Shown here: piece by piece, positions 35,692 through 43,051 of the stretch
Numbering within the stretch: the stretch's first letter is position 1
Layout of the letters: every line of letters starts with the position of its first letter
NCBI GenBank assembly: GCA_965230565.1
Contig: CBDDLH010000009.1
Span: 62,001-126,000 of the forward strand
Source: BCD1 sp965230565
Lineage (GTDB): Bacteria; Bacteroidota; Bacteroidia; Chitinophagales; Saprospiraceae
Direction of reading: 5' to 3'
DNA: 64,000 bases
Made by a program: the position numbers and the translations under genes
Notes under the pieces: model-generated
What the model was told of the DNA's origin: nothing
Seen by the model: the letters and a program-made list of their open reading frames with translations, nothing else
Database searches by the model: none

Positions 35692-38244
35692 ATGAAAAAC
35701 CTTTCCTCTTTAACAACTTTCATTTTAGTTGTGAGCTGTTTGCTGTTGTCATGTGAACAAAAGCAACCAACACAGCAAGCAACCAAAATCTCCGGTGCCT
35801 ACGAAGCCTTGAATTTTATGGGTGATCGACAGGTATTTCCATATGAGAAATTACCCGAACGCTCCTATTATGCTGCCTGGGAAGCGATGCAGGAGATGTC
35901 CGAAGCGGTTCCTTCCATGAGGGAAGATGTAGACCCCTGGGAAACGATGGGCCCTCACAACCGGGGAGGTAGGACATTGGCATTAGCCTTAAATCCTCAA
36001 AATCCGAATACAGTATTAGCAGGTTCAGCGAGTGGGGGACTTTGGCGTAGCTATTCAGGAGGAGCAGGAGTTGATGCCTGGGAGCGGGTGGAAATAGACT
36101 TTCCCGTTCTGGGTGTCAGCAGTATTACTTATGCTCCAGGGGATTCCATGACCATCTTTATCGGGACAGGGGAGGTTTATAATTATTATGCTGCCGGGAC
36201 GGGGGCTGCTTACAGAAATACCCGTGGGAGTTTCGGGATCGGCATACTGAGATCTACTGATGGTGGAGTAAGCTGGGAAAAGAGTCTCGACTGGACGCTC
36301 GATCAGAATCATGGAGTCTGGGCGATCAGAATAGCACCTTCTAATCCGCAGATTATTTATGCAGCCACAACCGAAGGTGTTTATAAATCGACCGATGGCG
36401 GAGACAGCTGGGAATTGAAACACAATGTCATTATGGCCAATGACCTATTGGTACATCCAAATGATGCGGATAAAGTAGTGGTGGGTTGTGGTAATTTTGG
36501 ATCAGCTGGCAAGGGCATTTACAGAACGACAAACGGGGGAGATAGTTGGGTGCAGATCAACTCCCAATTGCCTTCCGGCTTTCAGGGCAAAATTCAATTG
36601 GGAATGGCTCCATCGCAGCCGGATATCATTTACGCAAGTATAGGAAATGGTTTTAGTAGCGAGACTGGGGCAAGCTGGTTGTGCCGGTCCACAAATTTTG
36701 GGGCTACCTGGGATCTCAGGTCCACCATAGATTACTCCCAGTGGCAGGGGTGGTTTTCCCATGATGTGGCGGTGAGCCCCGATGATCCGAATGAGATCAC
36801 TGTGATTGGTATTAACATATGGAATTCTACCGACGGAGGTACAGTATTGGTGCCTAAAACCGGCGGAGGTATCGGTTATGTCAATCCACCCATTGAAGGA
36901 CCGGACGGGCCGGGGGATTTTGTGCATTCGGATGCTCATGATGTGATCTATCACCCTGATAATGCAAACATAATTTACGTCGCAAGTGACGGTGGTATTC
37001 ATCGTTCCCTCGATGGAGGAGATAATTATGCGAGTTGTAATGGCCGCTACCAAACAGCACAATTTTACAATGGTTTTTCTGTTTCCACCAATGATCCCAA
37101 TTTCTGTATGGGTGGTTTACAGGATAACGGAACGATCCGCTGGAACGGTGATGTCACCTGGTCCAGGTTATCTGGAGGAGATGGAAGTTGGACGGCTATC
37201 CATCCACAGAATGATGACGAATTTTATACTTCCTGGCAGTTTTTGAATATGCTTAAAACGGAAGATGCACAGGTACTTTTCGATGTAACGCCCAATCGAA
37301 TTGCTCCCACGGCTTTCATCGCTCCTTTTTTGGTGGCTCCTTCCGATGGGGATGTGGTTTATGGAGCTTCTTCCATTATGGCCAGGTCAACCGATGGTGC
37401 AGCCAGCTGGACGATCATTAATAATGAACAAACCGTCGATCCCAACTGGACTCCTGTGCTGAGTATGGCGATCTCCCATCAGGACCCGGATGTGCTTTAC
37501 GCTGCTACGGCTCCGTATAATGGTAGCCCTTCTCAAATGATGAGAACGTTGAATGGCAACATTTTTACCAATATTTCCAACGGTCTTCCCAATCGATATC
37601 CAATGGATATGGCAGTGGATCCGACTGACGATGGAGTTGCTTATGTAACTTATTCCGGTTTCGGAACCGGGCATGTTTTCAAAACAACTAATCACGGCAC
37701 TACCTGGTCAGATATTTCAGCAAGCCTTCCGGATGTGCCCACCAATGCGGTAATCGTTGATCCACTTTTTCCCAATACCGTTTATGTTGGTAATGACCTC
37801 GGTGTTTTTGTATCAACGGATGGAGGTGACAACTGGGAAACCTATCAGGAAGGGTTGCCGGGTGCGGTTATGGTTTTTGATTTAAAAATATCACCTGTTA
37901 ATCGGAAATTACGAGTGGCAACACATGGAAATGGTGCTTATGAGCGTGATTTGATTGATGAAGTCAGTGTCGGGCAGGAAAATGTTGAAAGTAGTTTTAA
38001 CCTGAAAGTTTTCCCGAATCCTGCTGTTGATAATGTTGTGTTGGATCTTGGAAAAAGTGAGTTTGATAAAATTTCCATTAATATTTATAATGCGAATGGG
38101 CAATTGGTAAAGAATTTTGGAGAGCGATCAGGAATCGCGACCTCGCAAATTCAACTGGATTTAGACAGATTGCCACCGGGGACTTATTTATTGCAGATAA
38201 AAACCGAGGAGGGGGTATTTACCGAAAAATTAATCGTAAACTAA
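35692..38244 (+). CDS. Large BNR/sialidase-like repeat lipoprotein with T9SS tail
   Basis: 850 residues. The signal ends in L-L-L-S-C, a possible lipobox. The body is built of VPS10/BNR-type propeller blades with at least six S-T-D-G-G-x-S-W-like Asp boxes (for example S-T-D-G-G-V-S-W, T-T-N-G-G-D-S-W, T-T-N-H-G-T-T-W and S-T-D-G-G-D-N-W). The sequence lacks an obvious sialidase Arg triad, so it is probably a binding or structural propeller, as in many Bacteroidota exoproteins. A type A T9SS domain (about 765-850) begins V-F-P-N-P-A-V-D and ends F-T-E-K-L-I-V-N. Convergent with the cbb operon, whose last gene ends six bases away. Confidence 0.87.
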   Translation: MKNLSSLTTFILVVSCLLLSCEQKQPTQQATKISGAYEALNFMGDRQVFPYEKLPERSYYAAWEAMQEMSEAVPSMREDVDPWETMGPHNRGGRTLALALNPQNPNTVLAGSASGGLWRSYSGGAGVDAWERVEIDFPVLGVSSITYAPGDSMTIFIGTGEVYNYYAAGTGAAYRNTRGSFGIGILRSTDGGVSWEKSLDWTLDQNHGVWAIRIAPSNPQIIYAATTEGVYKSTDGGDSWELKHNVIMANDLLVHPNDADKVVVGCGNFGSAGKGIYRTTNGGDSWVQINSQLPSGFQGKIQLGMAPSQPDIIYASIGNGFSSETGASWLCRSTNFGATWDLRSTIDYSQWQGWFSHDVAVSPDDPNEITVIGINIWNSTDGGTVLVPKTGGGIGYVNPPIEGPDGPGDFVHSDAHDVIYHPDNANIIYVASDGGIHRSLDGGDNYASCNGRYQTAQFYNGFSVSTNDPNFCMGGLQDNGTIRWNGDVTWSRLSGGDGSWTAIHPQNDDEFYTSWQFLNMLKTEDAQVLFDVTPNRIAPTAFIAPFLVAPSDGDVVYGASSIMARSTDGAASWTIINNEQTVDPNWTPVLSMAISHQDPDVLYAATAPYNGSPSQMMRTLNGNIFTNISNGLPNRYPMDMAVDPTDDGVAYVTYSGFGTGHVFKTTNHGTTWSDISASLPDVPTNAVIVDPLFPNTVYVGNDLGVFVSTDGGDNWETYQEGLPGAVMVFDLKISPVNRKLRVATHGNGAYERDLIDEVSVGQENVESSFNLKVFPNPAVDNVVLDLGKSEFDKISINIYNANGQLVKNFGERSGIATSQIQLDLDRLPPGTYLLQIKTEEGVFTEKLIVN

Positions 38245-38249
38245 CGTTC

Positions 38250-38477
38250 TCAAAAGTCATTTTGGGATTTGGACTTATAAGGGAATTTTTTCATAAGATA
38301 AGCATAGAATATTCCTGCTATCGCCCATATGGGTATACCCAACAGGAGGCTTCGTAAAGTGATATCATCTCTTGTCATCAATGGGAAGAGAATAATCATG
38401 AACACATACATCAAGCCTCCAAAGACCAAGGCGGTTCTCCAAAAAGGAAATTGTTTGGGTTGTTGCTGATTGTCCAT
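38250..38477 (-). CDS. Small two-helix membrane protein, last gene of the cbb operon
   Basis: 75 residues with two predicted membrane helices (about 13-33 and 43-63) separated by a short loop M-T-R-D-D-I-T-L-R, and charged ends. Its start lies three bases after the rpe stop codon, so it is read with the operon. No family recognised. The position suggests a link to the Calvin module, but it may simply be a conserved passenger, as small membrane proteins of this kind often follow housekeeping genes in Bacteroidota. Confidence 0.6.
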   Translation of the reverse strand: MDNQQQPKQFPFWRTALVFGGLMYVFMIILFPLMTRDDITLRSLLLGIPIWAIAGIFYAYLMKKFPYKSKSQNDF

Positions 38478-38480
38478 GAA

Positions 38481-39155
38481 TTAAGAATATTTGGCCAATA
38501 AGGCTTTCATATCCTTAACCATCTTTACAGGATCATCGGCCTTGAAAACACCTGATCCGGAAACGATGATGTCAGCGCCGGCTTCCAAGATCTCGGCCAT
38601 GTTACCGTACTTCGCCCCTCCGTCGATCTCAATTTCCACTTGATCTGAGAGCCCACGATCTTCCAGCATTTTATTTAATCGCCGTAGTCTGTCCAGGGTG
38701 TTTGGAATGAAGGATTGTCCTCCAAAACCAGGGTTGACAGACATGATCAGAATAAGATCGAGGTCTCCCAATACTTCTTCAATGGAACTTAAAGGCGTGT
38801 GTGGATTGAGAGAAACACCCGCCTTGACGCCTCTTGATCTGATGTGTTGAAGGATTCTGTGCAAGTGAGTGGAAGCCTCAACATGAACGGTCAGGTAATC
38901 TGCACCCGCATCGCAATAGGCATCTACAAATTCCCCTGGATTGGAGATCATCAAATGCACATCACAGGGGACCGTTGCAATGCGTTTAATGGCTTTAATG
39001 ATTGGCGGGCCAATGGTCAGATTGGGAACAAAATGTCCATCCATGACGTCGAGATGCAGCAGGTCGGCTCCTGCGTTCTGGATCATGGTAATGTCTCTTT
39101 CCAGATTGACATAATCTGCGGATAAAATGGAGGGTGCTAATTTTTTTTGTTTCAT
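38481..39155 (-). CDS. rpe: Ribulose-phosphate 3-epimerase
   Basis: 224-residue TIM-barrel epimerase that interconverts ribulose-5-phosphate and xylulose-5-phosphate, supplying substrate for phosphoribulokinase. Seen: the start A-P-S-I-L-S-A-D-Y, metal ligands in H-L-D-V-M-D-G-H-F-V-P-N, the D-V-H-L-M-I motif, M-S-V-N-P-G-F-G-G-Q, and the second Asp in E-I-D-G-G. Length is normal. Its ATG overlaps the glpX stop by four bases (ATGA), so translation is coupled. As part of the operon it feeds regeneration of ribulose-1,5-bisphosphate; it could equally serve the pentose phosphate pathway if no other copy exists. Confidence 0.96.
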   Translation of the reverse strand: MKQKKLAPSILSADYVNLERDITMIQNAGADLLHLDVMDGHFVPNLTIGPPIIKAIKRIATVPCDVHLMISNPGEFVDAYCDAGADYLTVHVEASTHLHRILQHIRSRGVKAGVSLNPHTPLSSIEEVLGDLDLILIMSVNPGFGGQSFIPNTLDRLRRLNKMLEDRGLSDQVEIEIDGGAKYGNMAEILEAGADIIVSGSGVFKADDPVKMVKDMKALLAKYS

Positions 39156-40174
39156 ACTGCAAAATTAAGTTTTCTTTTGAATTGGTGGATACCTTTTATG
39201 TAACGAATAGATCCGGAGAGTGATCTGATGACGATACTTTCTGTGGTTACCCCTCCGCTGCGGTCAAAATGAACGCCTTCGAGGAAGTTGCTGTCCGTAA
39301 TTCCTGTTGCTGCGAAAAATGTATTGTCGGAACTGACGAGGTCATTAAGGATGAGGATTTGGTCAAGGTCAATACCCTCATTTTTTAAAGCTTCGATCTC
39401 GTAGGATTTTTGAGGGGCTCGTTTTCCTTGCATACCTCCTCCAATAGCCTTTACGGCACAAGCTGCAATGACACCTTCCGGTGTACCTCCTATGCCCATC
39501 AGCACGTCGATTCCGGTTCCGGGGGTAGCAGCCATCAGGGCACCCATGACGTCTCCGTCGGAATGCAAACTGATCCTGGCTCCTGCTTTTCGAATCTCCG
39601 CAATCAGTGATTGATGTCTGGGTTTGTCCAGTACAAAAACAGTGAGGTCCTGAATTTCCCGTTTAAGTGCTTTGGCAATTCGTTGGAGATTTTCGGTAGG
39701 AGATAAACGGATGTCGATCACATCTCTGGCTTTTTTCTCAACCACGAGCTTATCCATGTAAAGAGATTCGCCTGGTTTCCACATGCTTCCCCGGTCAGCA
39801 GCGCCTATTACTGCTATGGAATTTGGGCGACCGAACGCCAGCAGGTTGGTTCCTTCAACCGGGTCAACAGCAATATCCACTTCCGGGCCATATCCAGTAC
39901 CGACTTCTTCTCCGTTATACAACATGGGCGCTTCATCTTTCTCTCCTTCCCCAATAACCACAACACCTTTCATGTCGACGGTTCTCAGAAAGGCACGCAT
40001 GGCATCAACAGCAGCGCCATCACCGCCGTTTTTGTCGCCCAGTCCCATAAATCTTGCGGAGGAAATGGCAGCGGCTTCCGTTACGCGGACCAGTTCCATG
40101 GCCAGGTTTCTGTCTGGTTTGGTACTTTGACTCAATCCTGTGCTCATAGCATCAGGAGAAATTGCTTTTGGCAT
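39152..40174 (-). CDS. glpX: Class II fructose-1,6-bisphosphatase (GlpX)
   Basis: 340 residues of the GlpX/FBPase class II family. Metal and phosphate motifs are V-I-G-E-G-E-K-D-E-A-P-M-L and V-D-P-V-E-G-T-N-L, and near the end G-G-T-P-E-G-V and S-L-S-G-S-I-R. It removes the C1 phosphate of fructose-1,6-bisphosphate. Relatives in cyanobacteria also act on sedoheptulose-1,7-bisphosphate, and with no separate SBPase here a dual role is plausible but is inference. It starts 12 bp after the phosphoribulokinase stop and overlaps rpe by four bases, placing it firmly in the cbb operon. Confidence 0.95.
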   Translation of the reverse strand: MPKAISPDAMSTGLSQSTKPDRNLAMELVRVTEAAAISSARFMGLGDKNGGDGAAVDAMRAFLRTVDMKGVVVIGEGEKDEAPMLYNGEEVGTGYGPEVDIAVDPVEGTNLLAFGRPNSIAVIGAADRGSMWKPGESLYMDKLVVEKKARDVIDIRLSPTENLQRIAKALKREIQDLTVFVLDKPRHQSLIAEIRKAGARISLHSDGDVMGALMAATPGTGIDVLMGIGGTPEGVIAACAVKAIGGGMQGKRAPQKSYEIEALKNEGIDLDQILILNDLVSSDNTFFAATGITDSNFLEGVHFDRSGGVTTESIVIRSLSGSIRYIKGIHQFKRKLNFAV

Positions 40175-40186
40175 ATCTGGTTTGGT

Positions 40187-41068
40187 TTAGAACCTGACGT
40201 TTTGTTTTCCGAGCAGGTATTGAATAATGGGCGTAACGATCATTTCCATAGCCAGTCCCATTTTTGGACCTGGCACCACCAGGGTGTTTCTCCTGGAAAT
40301 GAAAGACCCTTCGAGCATATTTTTCAAATATGATAAATCCATGTCGTATTTAAAAATGATCTCCTTTTTTATTCTGATAACCACCAGACTTTCATCCTTG
40401 GAAGGAACATCCCGAGCAATAAACGGATTGGAAGTATCAACGGTAGGAATTCTCTGGAAGTTGATGTCTGTTCTGGAAAACTGTGGCGTGATATAATCAA
40501 CATAGTCATCCATTCTTGATTTAATGGTTTTGACCACTTGTTCCGTGGTGTAGCCTCTTTGCACACGGTCTCTTTGTATCTTTTGTATCCACTCCAGATT
40601 GATGATGGGTACCACTCCGATCAGCAGGTCAACAAAAGGGGCGACCTCTTCCACTCCTCCATGAAGTCCTTCGTAAAGTAATAGATCAGTTCCTTCCCGG
40701 ATGTCTTCCCAGGGAGTGAACTGCCCGGGAGACAAGCCTTCCCAATCGGAGGCTTCTTCATCAGAATGGAGATAATAGCGGCGTTTTCCCGTTCCGGATT
40801 TACGGTATGACTTAAATAATTGCCCAAGTTCATCGAACAGGTTGGCCTCTTTTCCGAAATGGCTGAACTGCCGGCCTTGCTTGTGTGCTTCCTGCGCTTT
40901 AGCTTTCATGGCCTGCCTGTCGTAGCGATGGAAACTATCGCCTTCGATGTACACAGCATTGATTTTTTCTCTGAAAAAAATATGGCTGAAAGCTGTTTTG
41001 ACCGTAGAGGTTCCAGCCCCTGAAGAACCGGTAACTGCCACCACCGGGAAAGGTACTTTCCTTGTCAT
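40187..41068 (-). CDS. cbbP: Phosphoribulokinase, class I (proteobacterial type)
   Basis: 293 residues. It phosphorylates ribulose-5-phosphate to ribulose-1,5-bisphosphate, the RuBisCO substrate, and is the other diagnostic Calvin enzyme. Walker A is G-S-S-G-A-G-T-S-T (14-22). The catalytic region I-E-G-D-S-F-H-R-Y-D-R (41-51), Y-E-G-L-H-G-G, V-V-P-I-I-N-L-E-W-I-Q-K-I, R-G-Y-T-T-E and F-S-R-T-D-I-N-F-Q-R all match the octameric proteobacterial enzyme, which is activated by NADH. There is no cysteine in the whole protein, so thioredoxin control of the plant/cyanobacterial kind is excluded. Second gene of the operon, 86 bp after cbbM. Confidence 0.97.
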   Translation of the reverse strand: MTRKVPFPVVAVTGSSGAGTSTVKTAFSHIFFREKINAVYIEGDSFHRYDRQAMKAKAQEAHKQGRQFSHFGKEANLFDELGQLFKSYRKSGTGKRRYYLHSDEEASDWEGLSPGQFTPWEDIREGTDLLLYEGLHGGVEEVAPFVDLLIGVVPIINLEWIQKIQRDRVQRGYTTEQVVKTIKSRMDDYVDYITPQFSRTDINFQRIPTVDTSNPFIARDVPSKDESLVVIRIKKEIIFKYDMDLSYLKNMLEGSFISRRNTLVVPGPKMGLAMEMIVTPIIQYLLGKQNVRF

Positions 41069-41154
41069 AACTTTTGTTTTTTAGTACAAGGCAGCATTGC
41101 CCTGATCAAAATGAATTTTTATTCGATCGTCATTGGGTGGTTCGGTCAATATAA

Positions 41155-42573
41155 TTATGCTGGCTGCAATTCAAGGTGCCCCTTTAATTTTTCTCTCCAG
41201 CCCGGATAGATTCTGTCGGCATCCTGGGGGAAAGAAAGGAATGCCCTTGCAAACTGCCGGTGTTCTTTGGCAAATTCGATTGGGTCCTCGCCCGATCTCC
41301 AGCAGGCTTCCGCCTGGCGGAGAGAAGTTGCTCCTTCGGCTGCCCCGTCAATGTGACCGTAAGAACCTCCTCCTGCAGTCATAATTAGATTGGAATGCCC
41401 AAGATTGCTGAAAAATCCGCCAACTCTCAGAGCATTCATGCCACCAGAAATGATTGGTGTGGTAGGTTTCATACCCAGCCAGTTTTGATTATAAACCACT
41501 CCTTCAGCCTGATCACGATCGATCATGTAGGCAATCTTGGTATCACTTTTTTCTCCTTCCATTTTCCCGTAACTCATGGTACCTACATGGATGCCTGAGG
41601 CACCTTGCAACCTGGCCATTTTGGAAAGCACAAAGGCCGAATATCCTCTTTTGGCGGACGGGGAAGTTACCGCTCCGTGTCCTGCTCTGTGGTAGTGTAA
41701 AAACTGGTCCGGGAATTGTCGCCGGGCAGTGGTAATGGCCGAGGGGCCGCCAACATATCCATCGATCAGAAAGGCAACGTGGTGTGCGAATTCACCAAAT
41801 GCTTCCAGAATATATTCACCTCTCGCTATGATCTCAAAAGGATCGTCTGCAGTGATGTTTGCGGAAAATAATTTTGCTTCTCCGGTTTCGTCCTGAACTC
41901 TTTTCATGGCATCAACTACGAGTGGAATGGTTTTCTTCATCGGAGCGAAGACCTGATTACCCTGAGGTTCATCATTTTTGATAAAATCACCTCCCAGCCA
42001 GAATTTATAGGCCGCATCAGCAAATGGTTTGGGTTGCAGCCCCAGTTTTGGTTTAATGATGGTCCCCACAATGAAACCACCATCCTGAATGGGACGCCCG
42101 AGAATACGCCACATATCCTCAATGCCTTTGGATGGTCCGTCAAACAGCATTAGATATTTTGGAGGAACATAGAAATCATGCATTTTGGCATACTCGACAT
42201 CCCCCATGCCCTGATTGTTTCCAATACAGAGGGTAAGGAAAGAAACGATCATGGCTCTGCCGTCGGTGAGGTTGCGATCGAATAACTCGATGGGGTAAGC
42301 AATCCGCATTTCTTCCGTTTCCGGTTTAATATCGTATACGATAGCATCGACACTTTTGGTAAAGGAATCGGTAGTGCTGACTTCCACATTGGTTCCCGTA
42401 GAAGATTCCGCAGCGAAATGAGCAGCTGCCGCGAGATAATCTTTATCCGATGTCGGATCGGGATAATGCTTTATGCTTGGTTTCATTTTGTAATAAACCA
42501 GCACATGTTGTCCGCCTCTGATGAGGTCTGTTTCTCTTAAATTGAGATTTGCGTATCTAGATGATTGATCCAT
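41155..42573 (-). CDS. cbbM: Ribulose-1,5-bisphosphate carboxylase/oxygenase, form II large subunit
   Basis: 472-residue form II RuBisCO that fixes CO2 onto ribulose-1,5-bisphosphate; form II works as a large-subunit-only dimer or oligomer. From memory it is strongly similar to Rhodospirillum rubrum CbbM along its entire length. All active-site residues are present with a constant offset of eight: Glu56, Asn119, Lys174 and Lys176 (I-I-K-P-K), carbamylated Lys199 with Asp201 and Glu202 (G-D-F-I-K-N-D-E), His295 (H-Y-H-R-A-G-H-G), His329, loop-6 Lys337 (G-K-M-E-G-E) and Ser376. It is therefore not a RuBisCO-like form IV protein. An extra loop near residues 33-44 explains the offset. No small-subunit gene, carboxysome gene or cbbQ/cbbO activase is adjacent. 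First gene of the operon; no Shine-Dalgarno, as usual for the phylum. Confidence 0.98.
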   Translation of the reverse strand: MDQSSRYANLNLRETDLIRGGQHVLVYYKMKPSIKHYPDPTSDKDYLAAAAHFAAESSTGTNVEVSTTDSFTKSVDAIVYDIKPETEEMRIAYPIELFDRNLTDGRAMIVSFLTLCIGNNQGMGDVEYAKMHDFYVPPKYLMLFDGPSKGIEDMWRILGRPIQDGGFIVGTIIKPKLGLQPKPFADAAYKFWLGGDFIKNDEPQGNQVFAPMKKTIPLVVDAMKRVQDETGEAKLFSANITADDPFEIIARGEYILEAFGEFAHHVAFLIDGYVGGPSAITTARRQFPDQFLHYHRAGHGAVTSPSAKRGYSAFVLSKMARLQGASGIHVGTMSYGKMEGEKSDTKIAYMIDRDQAEGVVYNQNWLGMKPTTPIISGGMNALRVGGFFSNLGHSNLIMTAGGGSYGHIDGAAEGATSLRQAEACWRSGEDPIEFAKEHRQFARAFLSFPQDADRIYPGWREKLKGHLELQPA

Positions 42574-42773
42574 GAGCAGATATAATTGAAAGTTTGTTTG
42601 ATAAAAAAGGAGTGAGGGCTGAAATCAGTTGAATGCCGAAAAACGAATTTTTAATTGTACCATGAATTAAACTTTGCAAACACAGGCAACTTGTTTATCG
42701 GCCCTCAACTCCTGTTGTACGGTTTGACGATACAATAATTTGTAATCTTGAATTATGTTGCTAATTGTGGCCG

Positions 42774-42789
42774 TGCCATTATTGTGCCA
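42774..42789 (-). promoter_or_regulatory. Sigma-54 (-24/-12) promoter of cbbM
   Basis: On the minus strand the sequence is TGGCACAATAATGGCA, matching TGGCAC-N5-TTGCA with one mismatch and with the invariant GG (-24) and GC (-12) exactly twelve bases apart. Transcription would start near 42763, giving a leader of about 190 nt before cbbM. The adjacent gene encodes a sigma-54 activator. Confidence 0.7.
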
Positions 42790-42902
42790 ATACGAGAATG
42801 AATAATTGGAAAAAGGTGATTCAGGTTGGAGTAAATTGTTGGAAATCAAATGTTTATAAAGAGAAGGGAGCGGTTTGTCTGCTATGTAGATTTGTGTCTA
42901 AA

Positions 42903-42910
42903 ATGTCACA
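42903..42910. promoter_or_regulatory. Half-site matching the enhancer palindrome
   Basis: ATGTCACA repeats one arm of the palindrome at 43019-43036. It lies about 120 bp upstream of the -24 element, within the usual range for enhancer-binding proteins. Confidence 0.35.
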
Positions 42911-43018
42911 TTATTATTGGTTTTGAAAAAATACCGACAGTAATCTTTTTTAAATTATTGAAAAACAGCTCTTTAGGTGTGATGTTGATGTGATATTATG
43001 GGGAGAGTAATAAGGTTT

Positions 43019-43036
43019 TGTGACATTATCGTCACA
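43019..43036. promoter_or_regulatory. Candidate upstream activator site, perfect inverted repeat
   Basis: TGTGAC-ATTATC-GTCACA is a perfect 6-6-6 palindrome about 240 bp upstream of the -24/-12 promoter and 15 bp past the activator gene's stop codon. Fis-type activators bind such dyads. It is not followed by a T-run on the minus strand, so it is not a typical terminator. Confidence 0.5.
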
Positions 43037-43051
43037 GATGATTGTGTTTTT

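Larger units (their letters stand above)
42574..43051. promoter_or_regulatory. cbb regulatory region
   Basis: 478 bp without a gene between the enhancer-binding-protein gene and cbbM, unusually long for an intergenic gap inside a same-strand cluster. It holds a sigma-54 type promoter, a perfect inverted repeat, a half-site and a TGTGATGTTGATGTGAT direct repeat (42978-42994). No TAnnTTTG housekeeping promoter is seen on the minus strand upstream of cbbM. Confidence 0.6.

Noticed and set aside
41155..42573. RuBisCO-like (form IV) or archaeal form III protein
   Set aside because: All catalytic residues, the carbamylation triad K-D-E and loop 6 G-K-M-E-G-E are kept, the sequence follows form II, and a phosphoribulokinase gene is next to it.
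42667..42849. 60-residue frame on the minus strand
   Set aside because: It runs through the sigma-54 promoter region, has no recognisable features and overlaps no promoter of its own.
43019..43036. Terminator of the sigma-54 activator gene
   Set aside because: The dyad has no T-run on the minus strand, and its 6-bp arms are weak for termination; an activator site is a better fit.
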